A stretch of DNA of 64,000 nucleotides from NCBI GenBank assembly GCA_002419365.1, contig DIGA01000095.1, positions 1 to 64,000 on the forward strand. Reading direction: 5' to 3'. Both the position numbers and the translations under genes were made by a program. The first letter of the stretch is position 1. Each line of letters opens with the position of its first letter. The stretch is from Mageeibacillus sp. UBA5734. Its GTDB lineage: Bacteria; Bacillota; Clostridia; Saccharofermentanales; UBA5734. The notes under the pieces are model-generated. The model saw only the letters and a list, made by a program, of their open reading frames with translations, ran no database searches and was not told the DNA's origin. Shown here one piece after another: positions 16,046-25,895 of this stretch.

Positions 16046-18703
16046 TTATGCGCCTCCTGGTTCATGTGACAGCCCCTGGACAATCCTGACCAGCAATTCG
16101 GCTGTCCCGACATTGTAGCCACTGGTCGCGTACACAGCAACCGGGCCGGGACGGACCACCAGAATAACCGGCAGACGCTCTGTATCCAGATAGACACGGC
16201 GGCCCAGGGCGGGCAAGCGATCCTCGAGAGGGTCCTCCAGACATAGGATGGCTGGCAATTCTGCGCACACCCTCGCCACGGAAGGCACGCGGAAATCTGC
16301 TGCGTCCTGGGCCAGCAGGCAGATCTGGCAGTCCAGATTGCGAAACCAGCTGGCGTTTTCGTGCAATTCATTCAGAATATGGGCACACGGCTCCTGGTCA
16401 GCCGCAAGCCAGACCAAAAGGGTGGTCCTCGAACCTGAAATTCCGGAAAGTCTGAGCTCTGTTCCGGCCGGGAAAACGGCCCGGAATGTCATATCTGGCA
16501 AATTCACCTGGGAAAGAAGATTCTGGAGCATCACTGGCCGGGCTTGCAGGGTCTGGCGGAGCGACTTCTGGCGATCGATCCGGATGAATTTCATCAGGCC
16601 CAGGCTATTGCCATTGGGCAGCCGTTGCGTGGTGAGGATGCGGTAGTCACCTGCCTGCAGCTGGATCGTCGTCTTGCCGCCATGCCACTGGCAGCCCCGC
16701 AAATCCAATTCCTGAAAAGTACCGGCCTCATACCGAGCAATCGACCAGTTCTGATGGTCAACCCAGAACGCATCCGGCCAATTTTCAGCTCCGTCCAGGA
16801 TGAGTTCACCCTGTTCGTCCGGCCTGTCGGCCAGGTGAAATGTCCCTTCCTGGTAATATTCGACAGACAGGTCAACCGGGGAAAGCCGCGCAGGGATCCC
16901 CAGGGTCCGGCAAATGGCCACAAACAGGATTTTCCGGGACATCGGGTCACCAAGGCCGTGCTGCAAGACGGCCTCCGGCGTGACGGTCAAGCCCGCCAAC
17001 TGTTTTTCCGGGTCAAGCGTGATGTGCTCACAGATGTAAGTCCAGATATTGCGGGGGTTGTCACGGAAGTCTTTTTTCTGCGCTTCGCTGAAGAACGTTT
17101 CGATTGAGTCTCTCCAGGCTGTGATGGGCTCGAGATGGATGCGCGGATTGAGAAGATGCTGGAAAAAGACTGTTGTGGGTACCCCCTTCTGGTTTTGCCA
17201 GCGGGCGGCTGAACGCACAGCATCCAGCAGAATCTCTGCGTGCACATCACGGCAATCTTTTTCATTCAGCAGAGTCAGTAATTCCAGCCAAGGTCCGGCG
17301 GGTGCATCGTCCAGGCATATTTCGGCCAGTTTCATGATCTCAGGCCAGTTGGCCCGGGCCGTGTTCAATACGGAAAGGAACGGTTGATTGTTCGCCAGCC
17401 TTGGGTCTATCTCGGTCAGGGCAGCGTCCCTGGCTTCGGCCATGGACCGGGCGTGCTCGTTGCGACAGGCGGTGGTCCGGGCCAGCAAATCGCGGCTCGC
17501 ACGCTTTTGCGCCTCACTCAACTCTATCGCTTGTGCTGGACTGTCGCCAGGCGCGATAAAATCAAAAGCGGTCCAGTTGTCTTGCTGGCAGGTGTTGAGT
17601 GCCAAGTCCTGGTCAACCAGCTGCAGGCAAACTCGAGTGTCGGCAGAGGTGTCGATCAGCTGGCTCCCCCAGCTAATCCCGGTCCCTGCAGCCGTTGCTG
17701 GATTGCCAGGTGGAGACACATGATCCAGCCAGGCGTTCAGGTACAGACTGCCAGACCCTGTCATGAAACGGACCTGGCCATCAGAGTCAGCCGTCAACGT
17801 CGCAACCGGGATGAATGCGGCGTAATTGAGAATGCAAAACTCAACGGTGGCACGGGCAGCCGGCTGGCCATCGGCCAGGATGACATGGACCGTGATTTCC
17901 CTGACCGGAGCATAGCGGTCCAACTGATTGGAGAAGACCACCTGGCCTTCCCGGCCAATCATCCCCGCCGGTTCTGACACCAGACCTGGCGGGCCAAAGC
18001 GACGCGAATGGACCAGCATGGCCCTGGCGGCGGCATGCGTAAACCAGCCCCGGTCCAAGACAACTTCCGGTTCACAGGCCCCAAGGAAATGCCATTGGCC
18101 ATCACACCAGACCTCAACCCAGGCATGGTTATCATCACAATGCGACCAGCGTGGCACATAGACCTGGCGGGCTGGCAGCCCGACGCTGCGCAGAACCGAG
18201 ACGGTGAAAACAGATTCCTCGCCACAGCGGCCAATGCCGTTTTTCCAGATGGCAACCGGTGATGCCGTCCGCTCATCCGATGCCTGGTATGTCACCTGGC
18301 TTGCACACCATTCATTGATGGCCAGGGCAGCGGCCGCCATGTCTTTTCCGGCCAGCAAACCGGCCACTTGAGCATAAAACAACGAGCGGCAAGGCTCGAT
18401 GGCTTCGTTATTGATGCGGTGAAACAAGATATTCTGCAGGAACAGCTCCTCAGGAATCCGGTCTGTCCAAGGACTGGTCTGGTGCAAGAAGACTGCATGG
18501 CTGGCATAGTCGAGAATGGTTTCAAACGGGCAATTGAGCAGATCCGGAAGCGGCATGCTGGCAAAAAGATATTTGAGCATCACGGCCGTATCTGCCGCAC
18601 AAGCCTGGATCTGGCTCGCCAGCTGATGGCCCAGACGGCCGTGCGATGTCATTTTCTGCTCGAAATGGTCAGCGATCCGTTGCAGCAAAGCTTGGGAAAA
18701 CAT
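16046..18703 (-). CDS. Large transglutaminase-like protein with degenerate second domain
   Basis: The protein has about 885 residues and no signal peptide is seen, so it is probably cytoplasmic. Near residues 155-215 it has a transglutaminase-like core: Cys in GIGRCGEES, His in DDNHAWVEVW and an acidic residue in FLGACEPE, a plausible triad. A beta-sandwich segment follows (about 268-330, ITVHVILADGQPAARATVEF). Around 575-615 a second transglutaminase-like pattern (GDPMSRKILFVAICRTLGIPARL) has Met/Ser where the catalytic Cys should be. The last about 145 residues look thioredoxin-like but lack a CxxC. The ATG at 18703 has GAGGA before it; the GTG at 18715 is the alternative. Its role in the glycan operon is unknown; a peptide bond in a glycopeptide is one possible target. 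Confidence 0.75.
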   Translation of the reverse strand: MFSQALLQRIADHFEQKMTSHGRLGHQLASQIQACAADTAVMLKYLFASMPLPDLLNCPFETILDYASHAVFLHQTSPWTDRIPEELFLQNILFHRINNEAIEPCRSLFYAQVAGLLAGKDMAAAALAINEWCASQVTYQASDERTASPVAIWKNGIGRCGEESVFTVSVLRSVGLPARQVYVPRWSHCDDNHAWVEVWCDGQWHFLGACEPEVVLDRGWFTHAAARAMLVHSRRFGPPGLVSEPAGMIGREGQVVFSNQLDRYAPVREITVHVILADGQPAARATVEFCILNYAAFIPVATLTADSDGQVRFMTGSGSLYLNAWLDHVSPPGNPATAAGTGISWGSQLIDTSADTRVCLQLVDQDLALNTCQQDNWTAFDFIAPGDSPAQAIELSEAQKRASRDLLARTTACRNEHARSMAEARDAALTEIDPRLANNQPFLSVLNTARANWPEIMKLAEICLDDAPAGPWLELLTLLNEKDCRDVHAEILLDAVRSAARWQNQKGVPTTVFFQHLLNPRIHLEPITAWRDSIETFFSEAQKKDFRDNPRNIWTYICEHITLDPEKQLAGLTVTPEAVLQHGLGDPMSRKILFVAICRTLGIPARLSPVDLSVEYYQEGTFHLADRPDEQGELILDGAENWPDAFWVDHQNWSIARYEAGTFQELDLRGCQWHGGKTTIQLQAGDYRILTTQRLPNGNSLGLMKFIRIDRQKSLRQTLQARPVMLQNLLSQVNLPDMTFRAVFPAGTELRLSGISGSRTTLLVWLAADQEPCAHILNELHENASWFRNLDCQICLLAQDAADFRVPSVARVCAELPAILCLEDPLEDRLPALGRRVYLDTERLPVILVVRPGPVAVYATSGYNVGTAELLVRIVQGLSHEPGGA

Positions 18704-18711
18704 GGCGGTCC

Positions 18712-19467
18712 TCACTGGCGGGCCAGACGGTCAATCACATTGCGCGCGGCCCGGATCTGCTTTTCATCGGTCTGGTAGATTGAAAACTCATCCAGGGACG
18801 GCAAACCCATCTGGACTGCCGAGTTGCGGAAACGCATCGGACTGTCAAGGATGATTTTACCAGACAGGTGATAGGATTGAATCCCGGTCTGCTGCCAGAT
18901 CGCGGCGATATTTTGCCCAGAAACACCGGCCCCAGCCAAGATATCGATCCGGCCCGCAGCCAGGGTCACGAGGGTCTTGAGCAAACCGACGCCCTCCAGG
19001 CAGGTTGCCTGCTGGCCCGAGGTCAGGATGGTGGTCACACCAAGTTCAATCGCTTGGGCCAAGCTCCGGCAGGGATCAGCGGTCTGGTCAAAGGCCCGGT
19101 GCAAGGTCACGGGCAAGCCCGGTGCCTGAGCCATGATCCGGGCCATCCGCCCGGCATCCAACGAGCCGTCGGGTTGTAAAACACCGATCACCACACCATC
19201 TGCGCCCAGATCCGCAAACAGGCGGGTTGCTTCCAGAATGCGCTCGAATTCGGAATCCGTGTAGCAAAAATCACCGAAGCGTGGCCGGATCAGGACATTG
19301 ATCTTGATCTGGCCCAGCTGCCTGACTTGTTTGAAAAGGGCGGCATCCGGCGTCGTACCGCCGATAACCAGGTTGCTGCAGAGTTCGAGCCGGTCAGCGC
19401 CGCCCCGCTGGGCCGCCAGGGCTGACTCCAGTGAATCCACACAACCTTCCAAAATCCATCTATCCAT
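18712..19467 (-). CDS. cutC: CutC family protein
   Basis: The 251-residue TIM-barrel protein matches CutC closely: LEGCVDSLESALAAQRGGADRLELC, PRFGDFCYTDSEF, TLHRAFD and ILTSGQ are hallmark stretches. CutC was named for copper homeostasis, but later work has questioned that role, and in many Firmicutes it sits among glycan genes, as here. The position between a glycosidase and the transglutaminase-like gene suggests a role in this catabolic route rather than metal handling, despite a multicopper oxidase 4 kb away on the other strand. Its reaction is not established. Confidence 0.93.
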   Translation of the reverse strand: MDRWILEGCVDSLESALAAQRGGADRLELCSNLVIGGTTPDAALFKQVRQLGQIKINVLIRPRFGDFCYTDSEFERILEATRLFADLGADGVVIGVLQPDGSLDAGRMARIMAQAPGLPVTLHRAFDQTADPCRSLAQAIELGVTTILTSGQQATCLEGVGLLKTLVTLAAGRIDILAGAGVSGQNIAAIWQQTGIQSYHLSGKIILDSPMRFRNSAVQMGLPSLDEFSIYQTDEKQIRAARNVIDRLARQ

Positions 19468-19508
19468 CGCATGTACTCCTTAGGCCAAAGCCCGGATTTG
19501 GGGTCATA

Positions 19509-21521
19509 TCAGGATCGCTCGTAATCGAGCGCAACCATGCCATGTCCCAGGACCTGGTCGATGGCAAAATAGACAGCGCCGGCTTCCTGGCGGAAACTGA
19601 TTCCTGTCGCCGCAGGTACGGCCTGGACGCGGCGGACCTGCCGCGGCCCCACCTCAATCCTCAATTCCAGGTTATGAAGCGGAATGACATCCTCGATGGT
19701 GTAGATCTCCTCGGAACGTTTTTCCGTGATGTAGTGGAGCAGGTGCAAGACCAGCCGGCTTTCCCGAGGCTGCTCATTGAGGGCAGTGATGAGCGTGGAC
19801 GGGCCATTGTGCGAGACCGGCGACTGGCCCAGGAGCAGCTCCAGAGCGTCCCTGACCATCAGCTTGCACCAGCGGGGGGCATTTTTCCGGTAGAGCCGGA
19901 AAACCGGATGGGCAAAGTAAATCGCATTGCCATTCCGGATGACTGCGGGATGACCCGTCTGGCCAGAAGATGGCGCATGCTGATGGGAGCAAAAACGATC
20001 CCCTGAACGATCGAAATAAGGCTTGACCTTGTCCATCAGGACCGAGCTGCGCGCTCCGGGTACCTGCTCGACATCGAAAGCCCGGTCATACATGACGTAT
20101 TCTTCCCGGTGCAGGGACTTCCCGATCACCGCATTGGGCAGGACAAATTCCCGGTAATACGGCGATTCAGCCAGGAACCGGACGCCGTAGAGCTCACTGG
20201 CCGGACCTTTGTCCAGGCAGGCATCATAAGAACCGAGCAAGCTGCCGCCCTGGTCCAGATAGGCTTGGATCTTGCCGGACAATTCCGGCGAGAACGGAAT
20301 CTGGTCTGGCAAAACCAGGAGTGAGTAAGCAGAAAAGTCCATCTGGCTGTCGATGATGTCAAAGGGCCAGGACAATTCCTGCAGCATCCGGGCCGCTCCG
20401 ACCAGGGAGGGCGGCAGGCCCAGGTTATGCGGCTCGTCCGGGTAGAACTCCTCCGGTGTCAGGATGGCAATCGGTGATACCGGCACGGCATCCCGGCAAT
20501 AGGCCTCCTTGGCCTTGACCGAGGCATAGACCTTGCCGATCAAATCATAAGCGCCCGGGGAAAGTCTGCCGTTGGGGTGCAGCTGGTCGCCGATCGAGCA
20601 GCCAGCGCCCACAGCCAGCATCTGGAAGCATTCAAATTCCAGGGCCGCCTGGTTTTTCAGGGAATGGAAATCACCCCAATAGGTATGGAATTTGCCGGTC
20701 ATGCCGATCATTTCCTTGCCCAGGGTCCGGGCATAGCGGCTGGTCACCGGGAAATGGTCATACCCCCAGCCGCCGCTCGGCAGGGACTCCAGCTCGAGAT
20801 GGCTGTAGTCCTTGAAACTGGCCTTCGATTTCGGACCAACATGAGAGCTGTTGTAGAAGATGCCGGCATCGGGCAATTGATTGTGGATGAACGCAGTGAT
20901 TTCAGTCTTGAATTCATCCAGCATCAGGGCCGCATAGCGATAGCGCTGGTTCTTCTGGTCCGGATCCATGCCCAATCCGGTCATTTTCTGCCGGCAATGC
21001 GGACAGTTGCATTCCACCTGGAAGAGGATATCCATGAAGAAGCCATCGATCTGGTCTTTACCGATCACATCGATGATGTCTTGCAAATGGGTCTTGAAAA
21101 ACTCCCGGTAGGGGCTGTTCAGGCAGATGGTATGGTAAAAATGGGGCGCTGGCACATGCTGGGTATCGACATAGTTTCCGTTACCATCGATGGCCAGCCA
21201 TTCCGGGTGTTCCCGCATGATCCGGCCATCCCATTGGACCGTCGTATAAATCGGCACCCGGATGCCCCGGGCATGGCAGGCTGCTATCTGCTGTGGCAGC
21301 AGATCCCGGTTGGAAAGCTGGGGATGGATCAGTTCCGGGTGGGTTTTTGACGGGTAGTAAAGCCAGCCATGATGGCAGCGGGCAAAGCAGGTGATCGAAT
21401 CGACATCGGATGCTGCCAGAGTCTGGGCAAATTCAGCCGGGTCAAAATCCGCGCCAATTCGGTCGATGAATTCGCTGGTGTGAAAATCAAGATGGACCTG
21501 ACGGTACCGGATTGCTGCCAT
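19509..21521 (-). CDS. Glycosidase-like protein with beta-galactosidase trimerisation-type domain
   Basis: The 670-residue protein lacks a signal peptide. The N-terminal TIM barrel starts VHLDFHTSEFIDRIGADFD and contains FARCHHGWLYYPSK, typical of the GHL6/alpha-amylase-like group often labelled as a putative alpha-L-fucosidase. It is followed by a flavodoxin-like trimerisation domain (about 345-560; SLLVLPDQIPFSPELSGKI) and a C-terminal beta domain. Residues CNCPHC (about 175) may bind metal. GGAGG precedes the ATG. Being cytoplasmic, it would hydrolyse an imported, desulfated oligosaccharide. The glycosidic bond it cuts cannot be named from sequence alone. Confidence 0.75.
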   Translation of the reverse strand: MAAIRYRQVHLDFHTSEFIDRIGADFDPAEFAQTLAASDVDSITCFARCHHGWLYYPSKTHPELIHPQLSNRDLLPQQIAACHARGIRVPIYTTVQWDGRIMREHPEWLAIDGNGNYVDTQHVPAPHFYHTICLNSPYREFFKTHLQDIIDVIGKDQIDGFFMDILFQVECNCPHCRQKMTGLGMDPDQKNQRYRYAALMLDEFKTEITAFIHNQLPDAGIFYNSSHVGPKSKASFKDYSHLELESLPSGGWGYDHFPVTSRYARTLGKEMIGMTGKFHTYWGDFHSLKNQAALEFECFQMLAVGAGCSIGDQLHPNGRLSPGAYDLIGKVYASVKAKEAYCRDAVPVSPIAILTPEEFYPDEPHNLGLPPSLVGAARMLQELSWPFDIIDSQMDFSAYSLLVLPDQIPFSPELSGKIQAYLDQGGSLLGSYDACLDKGPASELYGVRFLAESPYYREFVLPNAVIGKSLHREEYVMYDRAFDVEQVPGARSSVLMDKVKPYFDRSGDRFCSHQHAPSSGQTGHPAVIRNGNAIYFAHPVFRLYRKNAPRWCKLMVRDALELLLGQSPVSHNGPSTLITALNEQPRESRLVLHLLHYITEKRSEEIYTIEDVIPLHNLELRIEVGPRQVRRVQAVPAATGISFRQEAGAVYFAIDQVLGHGMVALDYERS

Positions 21522-21715
21522 GAGTTTCCTCCAAATTTCTATTCTGCAATACTTTTAGCTGCACCAGCAGGCCAGCCAAGATCCTCAGTTTTCCAGGCAT
21601 AGAGACCCTTGCCAATCGACCGATGCTCAGTTGCCGGGATGATCCAACTATAAACAATTTCACGGGCGCAAAACATGGAATTTTTGTTTGCCATTATGGA
21701 TAAACAACGTCAACA

Positions 21716-21742
21716 GGCATCCGGGGTTTCACCCCAGATGCC
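21716..21742 (-). promoter_or_regulatory. GC-rich hairpin between sulfatase and glycosidase genes
   Basis: On the minus strand GGCATCTGGGG and CCCCGGATGCC form an 11-base stem (one U-G pair) with loop TGAAA, about 45 bases after the sulfatase stop. No clean U-tract follows, so partial termination or transcript protection is more likely than a full stop. The remaining sequence of 21522-21785 shows no gene. Confidence 0.5.
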
Positions 21743-21785
21743 GGCCCCAATGATGGCCATGTTTATCTTTTGCATGGTCCTGTCC

Positions 21786-23378
21786 TCACAGGTAATTCAG
21801 GTAAGACAGCTGGAGCAGGTTGGTCAAAGCTTCTTTGCTGGCCTTGCCATCACGGGCGAGCAGGGGGCCTGGATCGTCCCAGGTGTTTTCATGCTCACCA
21901 TCTGCAAAGGCTGGTTTGGTATGTACGGTCACCGGCCGGGTGGTCCGGACGAGCCAGGCATACAGCTTCTGCTGCAGGTCCCGGACGACGGTCTGGTGTT
22001 CGGGATCAAAATAGAGATTATGCAATTCCCAGGGATCCGCCTCATGGTCATACAATTCACCAAAATCCTGGCCATCGCAGAGCTCTGGCAGGTACTGGGT
22101 CAGTTTCCAGCGTTTGGTATGGATCGTTTTGGTCAGCGCATGTTCCGTGACAGCCACCTCGTGTACGGGAAGGCCCTCGTGCAGGGTCGCAGTCAGGTCC
22201 TGGCCATCGATCCAGTCCGGCTGGCCGATTCCTGCCAGCCGGCACAGAGTCGGGAAGACATCGATGCTTTCAGCCAGCTCGTCGCAGGTTTTGCCTTGGG
22301 GCAGCTGCCCCGGCCAGGAAAAGATCAGCGGGATCTGGGTGACACAGCGAAAGCCAATCCCTGGTGCTTTTTCGATCATGCCATGCTCACCGGCAAATTC
22401 ACCATGATCCGACAGATAGACCACAATCGTATTGTCCCGGATCTTGAGGGTATCCAGGGTGGCGAGAACCTCGCCAATCGCGGCATCCATCTGGGTCACA
22501 TTGGCATAATAGCCATGGAGGACCCGGCGGCGCGCCGCGGCAAAGGTCTTCGGTTCAAAAATCATCCAGTCCTGGCTGGTCTGGAAACTCTTCTGCAAGC
22601 GCCGGGCGGCCGGATGGCGGTCAAGCATCGGGTCCTCGGCATTGGGCGGCAAGGCCAGCTCATCCGTCTGGTAGAGATCCCAGTACTCCCTGGCCGGCGC
22701 ATAGGTCTGGTGCGGCCGGGGCAAGGTCATCCAGTAGCAAAAGGGTTGTCCGGCTGCCTGGGACTTTTCGATGAATCCCGATACCTTGCGGGCGGTCCAG
22801 GCCTCAAAGCTCCAATGGGCCGGCAAGCGGGACGGTCTGGCATCGAGGCCCTGGCCGCTGGCATGGCCCCGCTTTTGCTCATACCATTCCTGGAGGATCT
22901 TGTCGTCGCGGTCCTGAAGCAATCCAGCCTGGGCCAGATCGGTGGCGTATTCATTCAGGCTGAGGCCCTGGAGGCCTTCGAGCAAATGGCTGAGGCCAGG
23001 CAGATACTCCTGCTCAAAGCCATAGCCATCGGCCAGGTCATCACAATGCGGGCCCAGCCAGCCCGAGGGGGTATGCGTCTTGCCCGCCATGCCGGTCCGG
23101 TAGCCGGCCTGCCTGAAGTGTGCGAACAGATTGGGCAAATTGTGCGGGGCCGGCCCCATCAGGCCATAATAGCCAAAATTGTGGACGTATTGGCCGCTCA
23201 TCAAGCACATCCGGCTGGGTGTGCAAATCGGGTTCTGGGTGATGGCGCGGGAAAAGCGCACCCCCTCGTCTGCCAGGCGGTCCAGGTTGGGCGTGATGGC
23301 CTGCTTGTCGCCTGCACAGCCCATGACCCGGGCATTATGCTGGTCGCTGTAGAGAATCAGGATATTGGGCTTGTTCAT
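21786..23378 (-). CDS. Sulfatase (formylglycine type)
   Basis: This is a type-I sulfatase of 530 residues. The metal-binding start is LYSDQHN, and the modification motif C52-T-P-S-R56 gives the Cys that must be converted to formylglycine. Further metal and sulfate ligands lie in YLSDHGEFAGEHGM and MAGKTHTPSGW. No signal peptide is present, so it would act in the cytoplasm on an imported sulfated sugar. GGAGG precedes the ATG at 23378, so the longer frame to 23459 is rejected. The activating anaerobic enzyme (anSME) is not in the window. It lies between the binding-protein gene and the glycosidase. Confidence 0.9.
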   Translation of the reverse strand: MNKPNILILYSDQHNARVMGCAGDKQAITPNLDRLADEGVRFSRAITQNPICTPSRMCLMSGQYVHNFGYYGLMGPAPHNLPNLFAHFRQAGYRTGMAGKTHTPSGWLGPHCDDLADGYGFEQEYLPGLSHLLEGLQGLSLNEYATDLAQAGLLQDRDDKILQEWYEQKRGHASGQGLDARPSRLPAHWSFEAWTARKVSGFIEKSQAAGQPFCYWMTLPRPHQTYAPAREYWDLYQTDELALPPNAEDPMLDRHPAARRLQKSFQTSQDWMIFEPKTFAAARRRVLHGYYANVTQMDAAIGEVLATLDTLKIRDNTIVVYLSDHGEFAGEHGMIEKAPGIGFRCVTQIPLIFSWPGQLPQGKTCDELAESIDVFPTLCRLAGIGQPDWIDGQDLTATLHEGLPVHEVAVTEHALTKTIHTKRWKLTQYLPELCDGQDFGELYDHEADPWELHNLYFDPEHQTVVRDLQQKLYAWLVRTTRPVTVHTKPAFADGEHENTWDDPGPLLARDGKASKEALTNLLQLSYLNYL

Positions 23379-23414
23379 GCGTATCCTCCGGCCAGAAAGA
23401 ATGTCCACCTGGCA

Positions 23415-23446
23415 AGGGGCCTGGGCTGAATCCAGCTCAGGCCCCT
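23415..23446 (-). promoter_or_regulatory. Strong hairpin directly after the binding-protein gene
   Basis: AGGGGCCTGGGCT (23415-23427) pairs with AGCTCAGGCCCCT (23434-23446), 12 of 13 positions, loop of six. No U-tract follows on the minus strand. Its place just after the binding-protein stop suggests a 3'-end stabiliser or processing site that raises binding-protein mRNA over the sulfatase and later genes. Confidence 0.65.
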
Positions 23447-23492
23447 GTTCAATTGGCAAACGTCTCAGGTTTTTATCCGTGTTGCGCTGCGC

Positions 23493-24947
23493 TTATTTCT
23501 TGGTTCCGTACAGATTGTCCTTGGTCCAGCCATTTTCCGTTTTCAAGGCATCGAGCACGGTCTTATAGGCTTCATTCAGGGTCTTGGAGTATTCATCCAG
23601 GCTGATGTCACCCGCCAGGTATTGCTGGCCGCCACGGTGATAGACATTGCGGATTTCTTCGTTGATGCCCGTGAAATAGGCAATCCGCAGCATATCTTCC
23701 GTGATCATGAAGCCCTTGAGCGTTTCCGGCAGCGAAACCGTCTGGGAGGTCGGCAGGACATAGACATTCTCTGTTTTCTGAGCCTGGATGTCGGCACTGC
23801 TCATGTACATGGCAAAATCAATCGCGGCTTCGATCTTTTCCGGCGAGCTGGCTTTGTTGACGCACATGATGCCGTCCGGTTGTCCGCCCAGCACAACGGA
23901 TTGCTCCTGGGCAAAGGCACTGGTGTCTTTCATGATGGTCGGAACCGGCATCACGCCATATTCAAAGCTCTTTTCCGTGCCATCGATCAGGCGGAGCTGC
24001 CAGGATCCGGTCATGGTCATGGCCACATCGCCGCGCAGGAAGGCTTCGAGTGCATCCTGCTGGGTCATGGCATTGAAGTCATTGTTCCAGTTGGCCGAAA
24101 AATCTTTCATCAGCTTGAAGGCTTCCTGGATGGCCGGGCTGGAGAAATCCAGCAGACCTTCGTCAACAGCATAAGCCAGTTCATTCTGTTCGGCAAAATT
24201 GTTCTTGTTGAGGTCGATTTTGGGCAGCAGTTCCTTGGTTGCGAGCTGGCTAACCACGGAATTGCCAAACCAGAGGTAGTTCAGATCCGCGATGGTGGCA
24301 TTCGGGAATGCGATTGGCGTGACACCTGCGGCTTTGAGCTTGGCCAGGCTGTCCATGAATTCCGTCCAGGTGGCCGGTGTCTTTTCAATGCCTGCTTTAC
24401 GGAACAGGTCGACATTGTAGAAAATCCGGACCGCAGACGTGGTGGTCGGCACACCGATCACTTCCGTATCGGAGAGGACACAACGGTCCATCAGGACATC
24501 GCTGATGGTGTCGCGCCAGGGCATGCCCGGCTCATACTTGTTCTCCTGCTTGACCGCATCATTGAAATTGTAGAGGTAGCCTTTGCCAAAATCAGCAGCG
24601 GCATCATAGAGGATGGCATAATAGACATCCGGACCGGAACCGGCAGCAAACTGGGTCGTCAGCCACGTGCGGTACTGATCCTCCGGGATCAGCTCGAAAT
24701 CGACTTTATTGCCGCTGGCCTCTTCATACTGGGCCATCAGCTGCTTGTAGAATTCATTGGCAGACTCATCGGCCTGCAGCTGCTGGACGTATTTGATGGT
24801 GACGGGCTCTTTTGCCGCTTCAGTGGGCGCCGCAGTGGTTGGAGCTGCGGTGGTCTCTGCAGCAGGGGTTGGCTTGGCTGCACAGGCACTCATCAGGATG
24901 ACCAGGGACAGAGCGAGCATGAGGGCGAGGACTTTGTTCAACTTCAT
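23493..24947 (-). CDS. ABC oligosaccharide-binding lipoprotein
   Basis: The 484-residue protein begins MKLNKVLALML behind AAGGAGG. It has lipobox ILMSAC, an Ala/Thr/Pro linker and the family-1 solute-binding fold (VDFELIPEDQYRTWLTTQFAAGSGPDVYY; DVAMTMTGSW). It captures the external oligosaccharide for the two MalF/MalG-type permeases encoded just upstream in the same operon. There is no ATPase gene here, so it likely shares an MsmK/MalK-type ATPase encoded elsewhere. The sulfatase and glycosidase downstream point to a sulfated glycan fragment as ligand (inference). Confidence 0.92.
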   Translation of the reverse strand: MKLNKVLALMLALSLVILMSACAAKPTPAAETTAAPTTAAPTEAAKEPVTIKYVQQLQADESANEFYKQLMAQYEEASGNKVDFELIPEDQYRTWLTTQFAAGSGPDVYYAILYDAAADFGKGYLYNFNDAVKQENKYEPGMPWRDTISDVLMDRCVLSDTEVIGVPTTTSAVRIFYNVDLFRKAGIEKTPATWTEFMDSLAKLKAAGVTPIAFPNATIADLNYLWFGNSVVSQLATKELLPKIDLNKNNFAEQNELAYAVDEGLLDFSSPAIQEAFKLMKDFSANWNNDFNAMTQQDALEAFLRGDVAMTMTGSWQLRLIDGTEKSFEYGVMPVPTIMKDTSAFAQEQSVVLGGQPDGIMCVNKASSPEKIEAAIDFAMYMSSADIQAQKTENVYVLPTSQTVSLPETLKGFMITEDMLRIAYFTGINEEIRNVYHRGGQQYLAGDISLDEYSKTLNEAYKTVLDALKTENGWTKDNLYGTKK

Positions 24948-25047
24948 ACTGAAACCTCCTTTTATTCTTGCAGAATCTTTGATTCTGGCAATTCCTTTGT
25001 CTGAAAGAGTCTTCGGGGGGCCAAACAATGCCGTTGCCGGGCCAGGC

Positions 25048-25884
25048 TCATGACTTCACGGCACCCTGGGTCAGGCCGGCGATAAAGTATTTGCTCGAGA
25101 ACATGAACAGGGTGATCATCGGGATCGCGGCAATTGAGTAGCCGGCATAGACGACGCCATTGCCTTCCTGGATATTTCCTTTGAGCAAGGTCAGGGCAAC
25201 CGCGATCTGCCGCACTTTTTCGCCACTGGTACTGACCAGGGGCCAGATGAAATTGTTCCAGGCGGATAAGCCAGTGATGATGGCGACCGTGGCAAAGATC
25301 GCTTTGGACAAGGGGACGGCGATGGTCAGGAAGACCTTCAAATCACCGGCGCCTTCGATTTCTGCCGCCTCATAGAGGCTGGCCGGGATGCTGTGGAAAG
25401 AAGCCCGCATCAGATTGGTGGCTATGGCAGCACTGAAGGCAGCCGGGGGAAAGATCAGGCCGGCAAAGGTGTTGAACATGCCCATCCGGGTGATGGTGAT
25501 GAATTGCGGGATCAGAAGGACGAAGCCGGGGATCATCAGCATGGCCAGGATTCCAAGGTAGAGCAGGTTCTTGCCGGGGAACTCATACCGGGCGAAGGCA
25601 AAGGCAGCCAGGGAGGATACCACGAGGGTCAAGGCAATGACACAGACGGTGACCACCACTGAATTGAAGATCGGCTGGATGATCTGGGCAAAGGCTTTGC
25701 CATAGTTGCCGAACCGCAGCGGCAAGGTGAAAAACCACGGATGCTTGATGATTTCGATCTGGTTCTTGAAGGAGCCCATGAACATGAGAGCCAGCGGATA
25801 GAGGGTCAAAAACAGGAAAAAGGAGATGCTGAGCCATTTGAGCACAGCCAGGGCGGAGGATGATGGGGATCGTTGCATGGCCAT
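25048..25884 (-). CDS. Carbohydrate ABC permease, MalG-like
   Basis: The 278-residue membrane protein has six predicted helices and the coupling loop EAAEIEGAGDLKVFLTIAVPLSKA, which contacts the ATPase. It belongs to the MalG/UgpE half of carbohydrate importers. It starts at an ATG with AGGAGAG upstream and follows the partner permease by 11 bases. It precedes the binding protein, an order (permease, permease, binding protein) common in Bacillota YesMN-controlled loci. Confidence 0.92.
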   Translation of the reverse strand: MAMQRSPSSSALAVLKWLSISFFLFLTLYPLALMFMGSFKNQIEIIKHPWFFTLPLRFGNYGKAFAQIIQPIFNSVVVTVCVIALTLVVSSLAAFAFARYEFPGKNLLYLGILAMLMIPGFVLLIPQFITITRMGMFNTFAGLIFPPAAFSAAIATNLMRASFHSIPASLYEAAEIEGAGDLKVFLTIAVPLSKAIFATVAIITGLSAWNNFIWPLVSTSGEKVRQIAVALTLLKGNIQEGNGVVYAGYSIAAIPMITLFMFSSKYFIAGLTQGAVKS

Positions 25885-25895
25885 TCTGCTCTCTC

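Noticed and set aside
21675..23429. 584-codon plus-strand frame opposite the sulfatase
   Set aside because: Antisense to a sulfatase with intact active-site motif; no ribosome site or domain.
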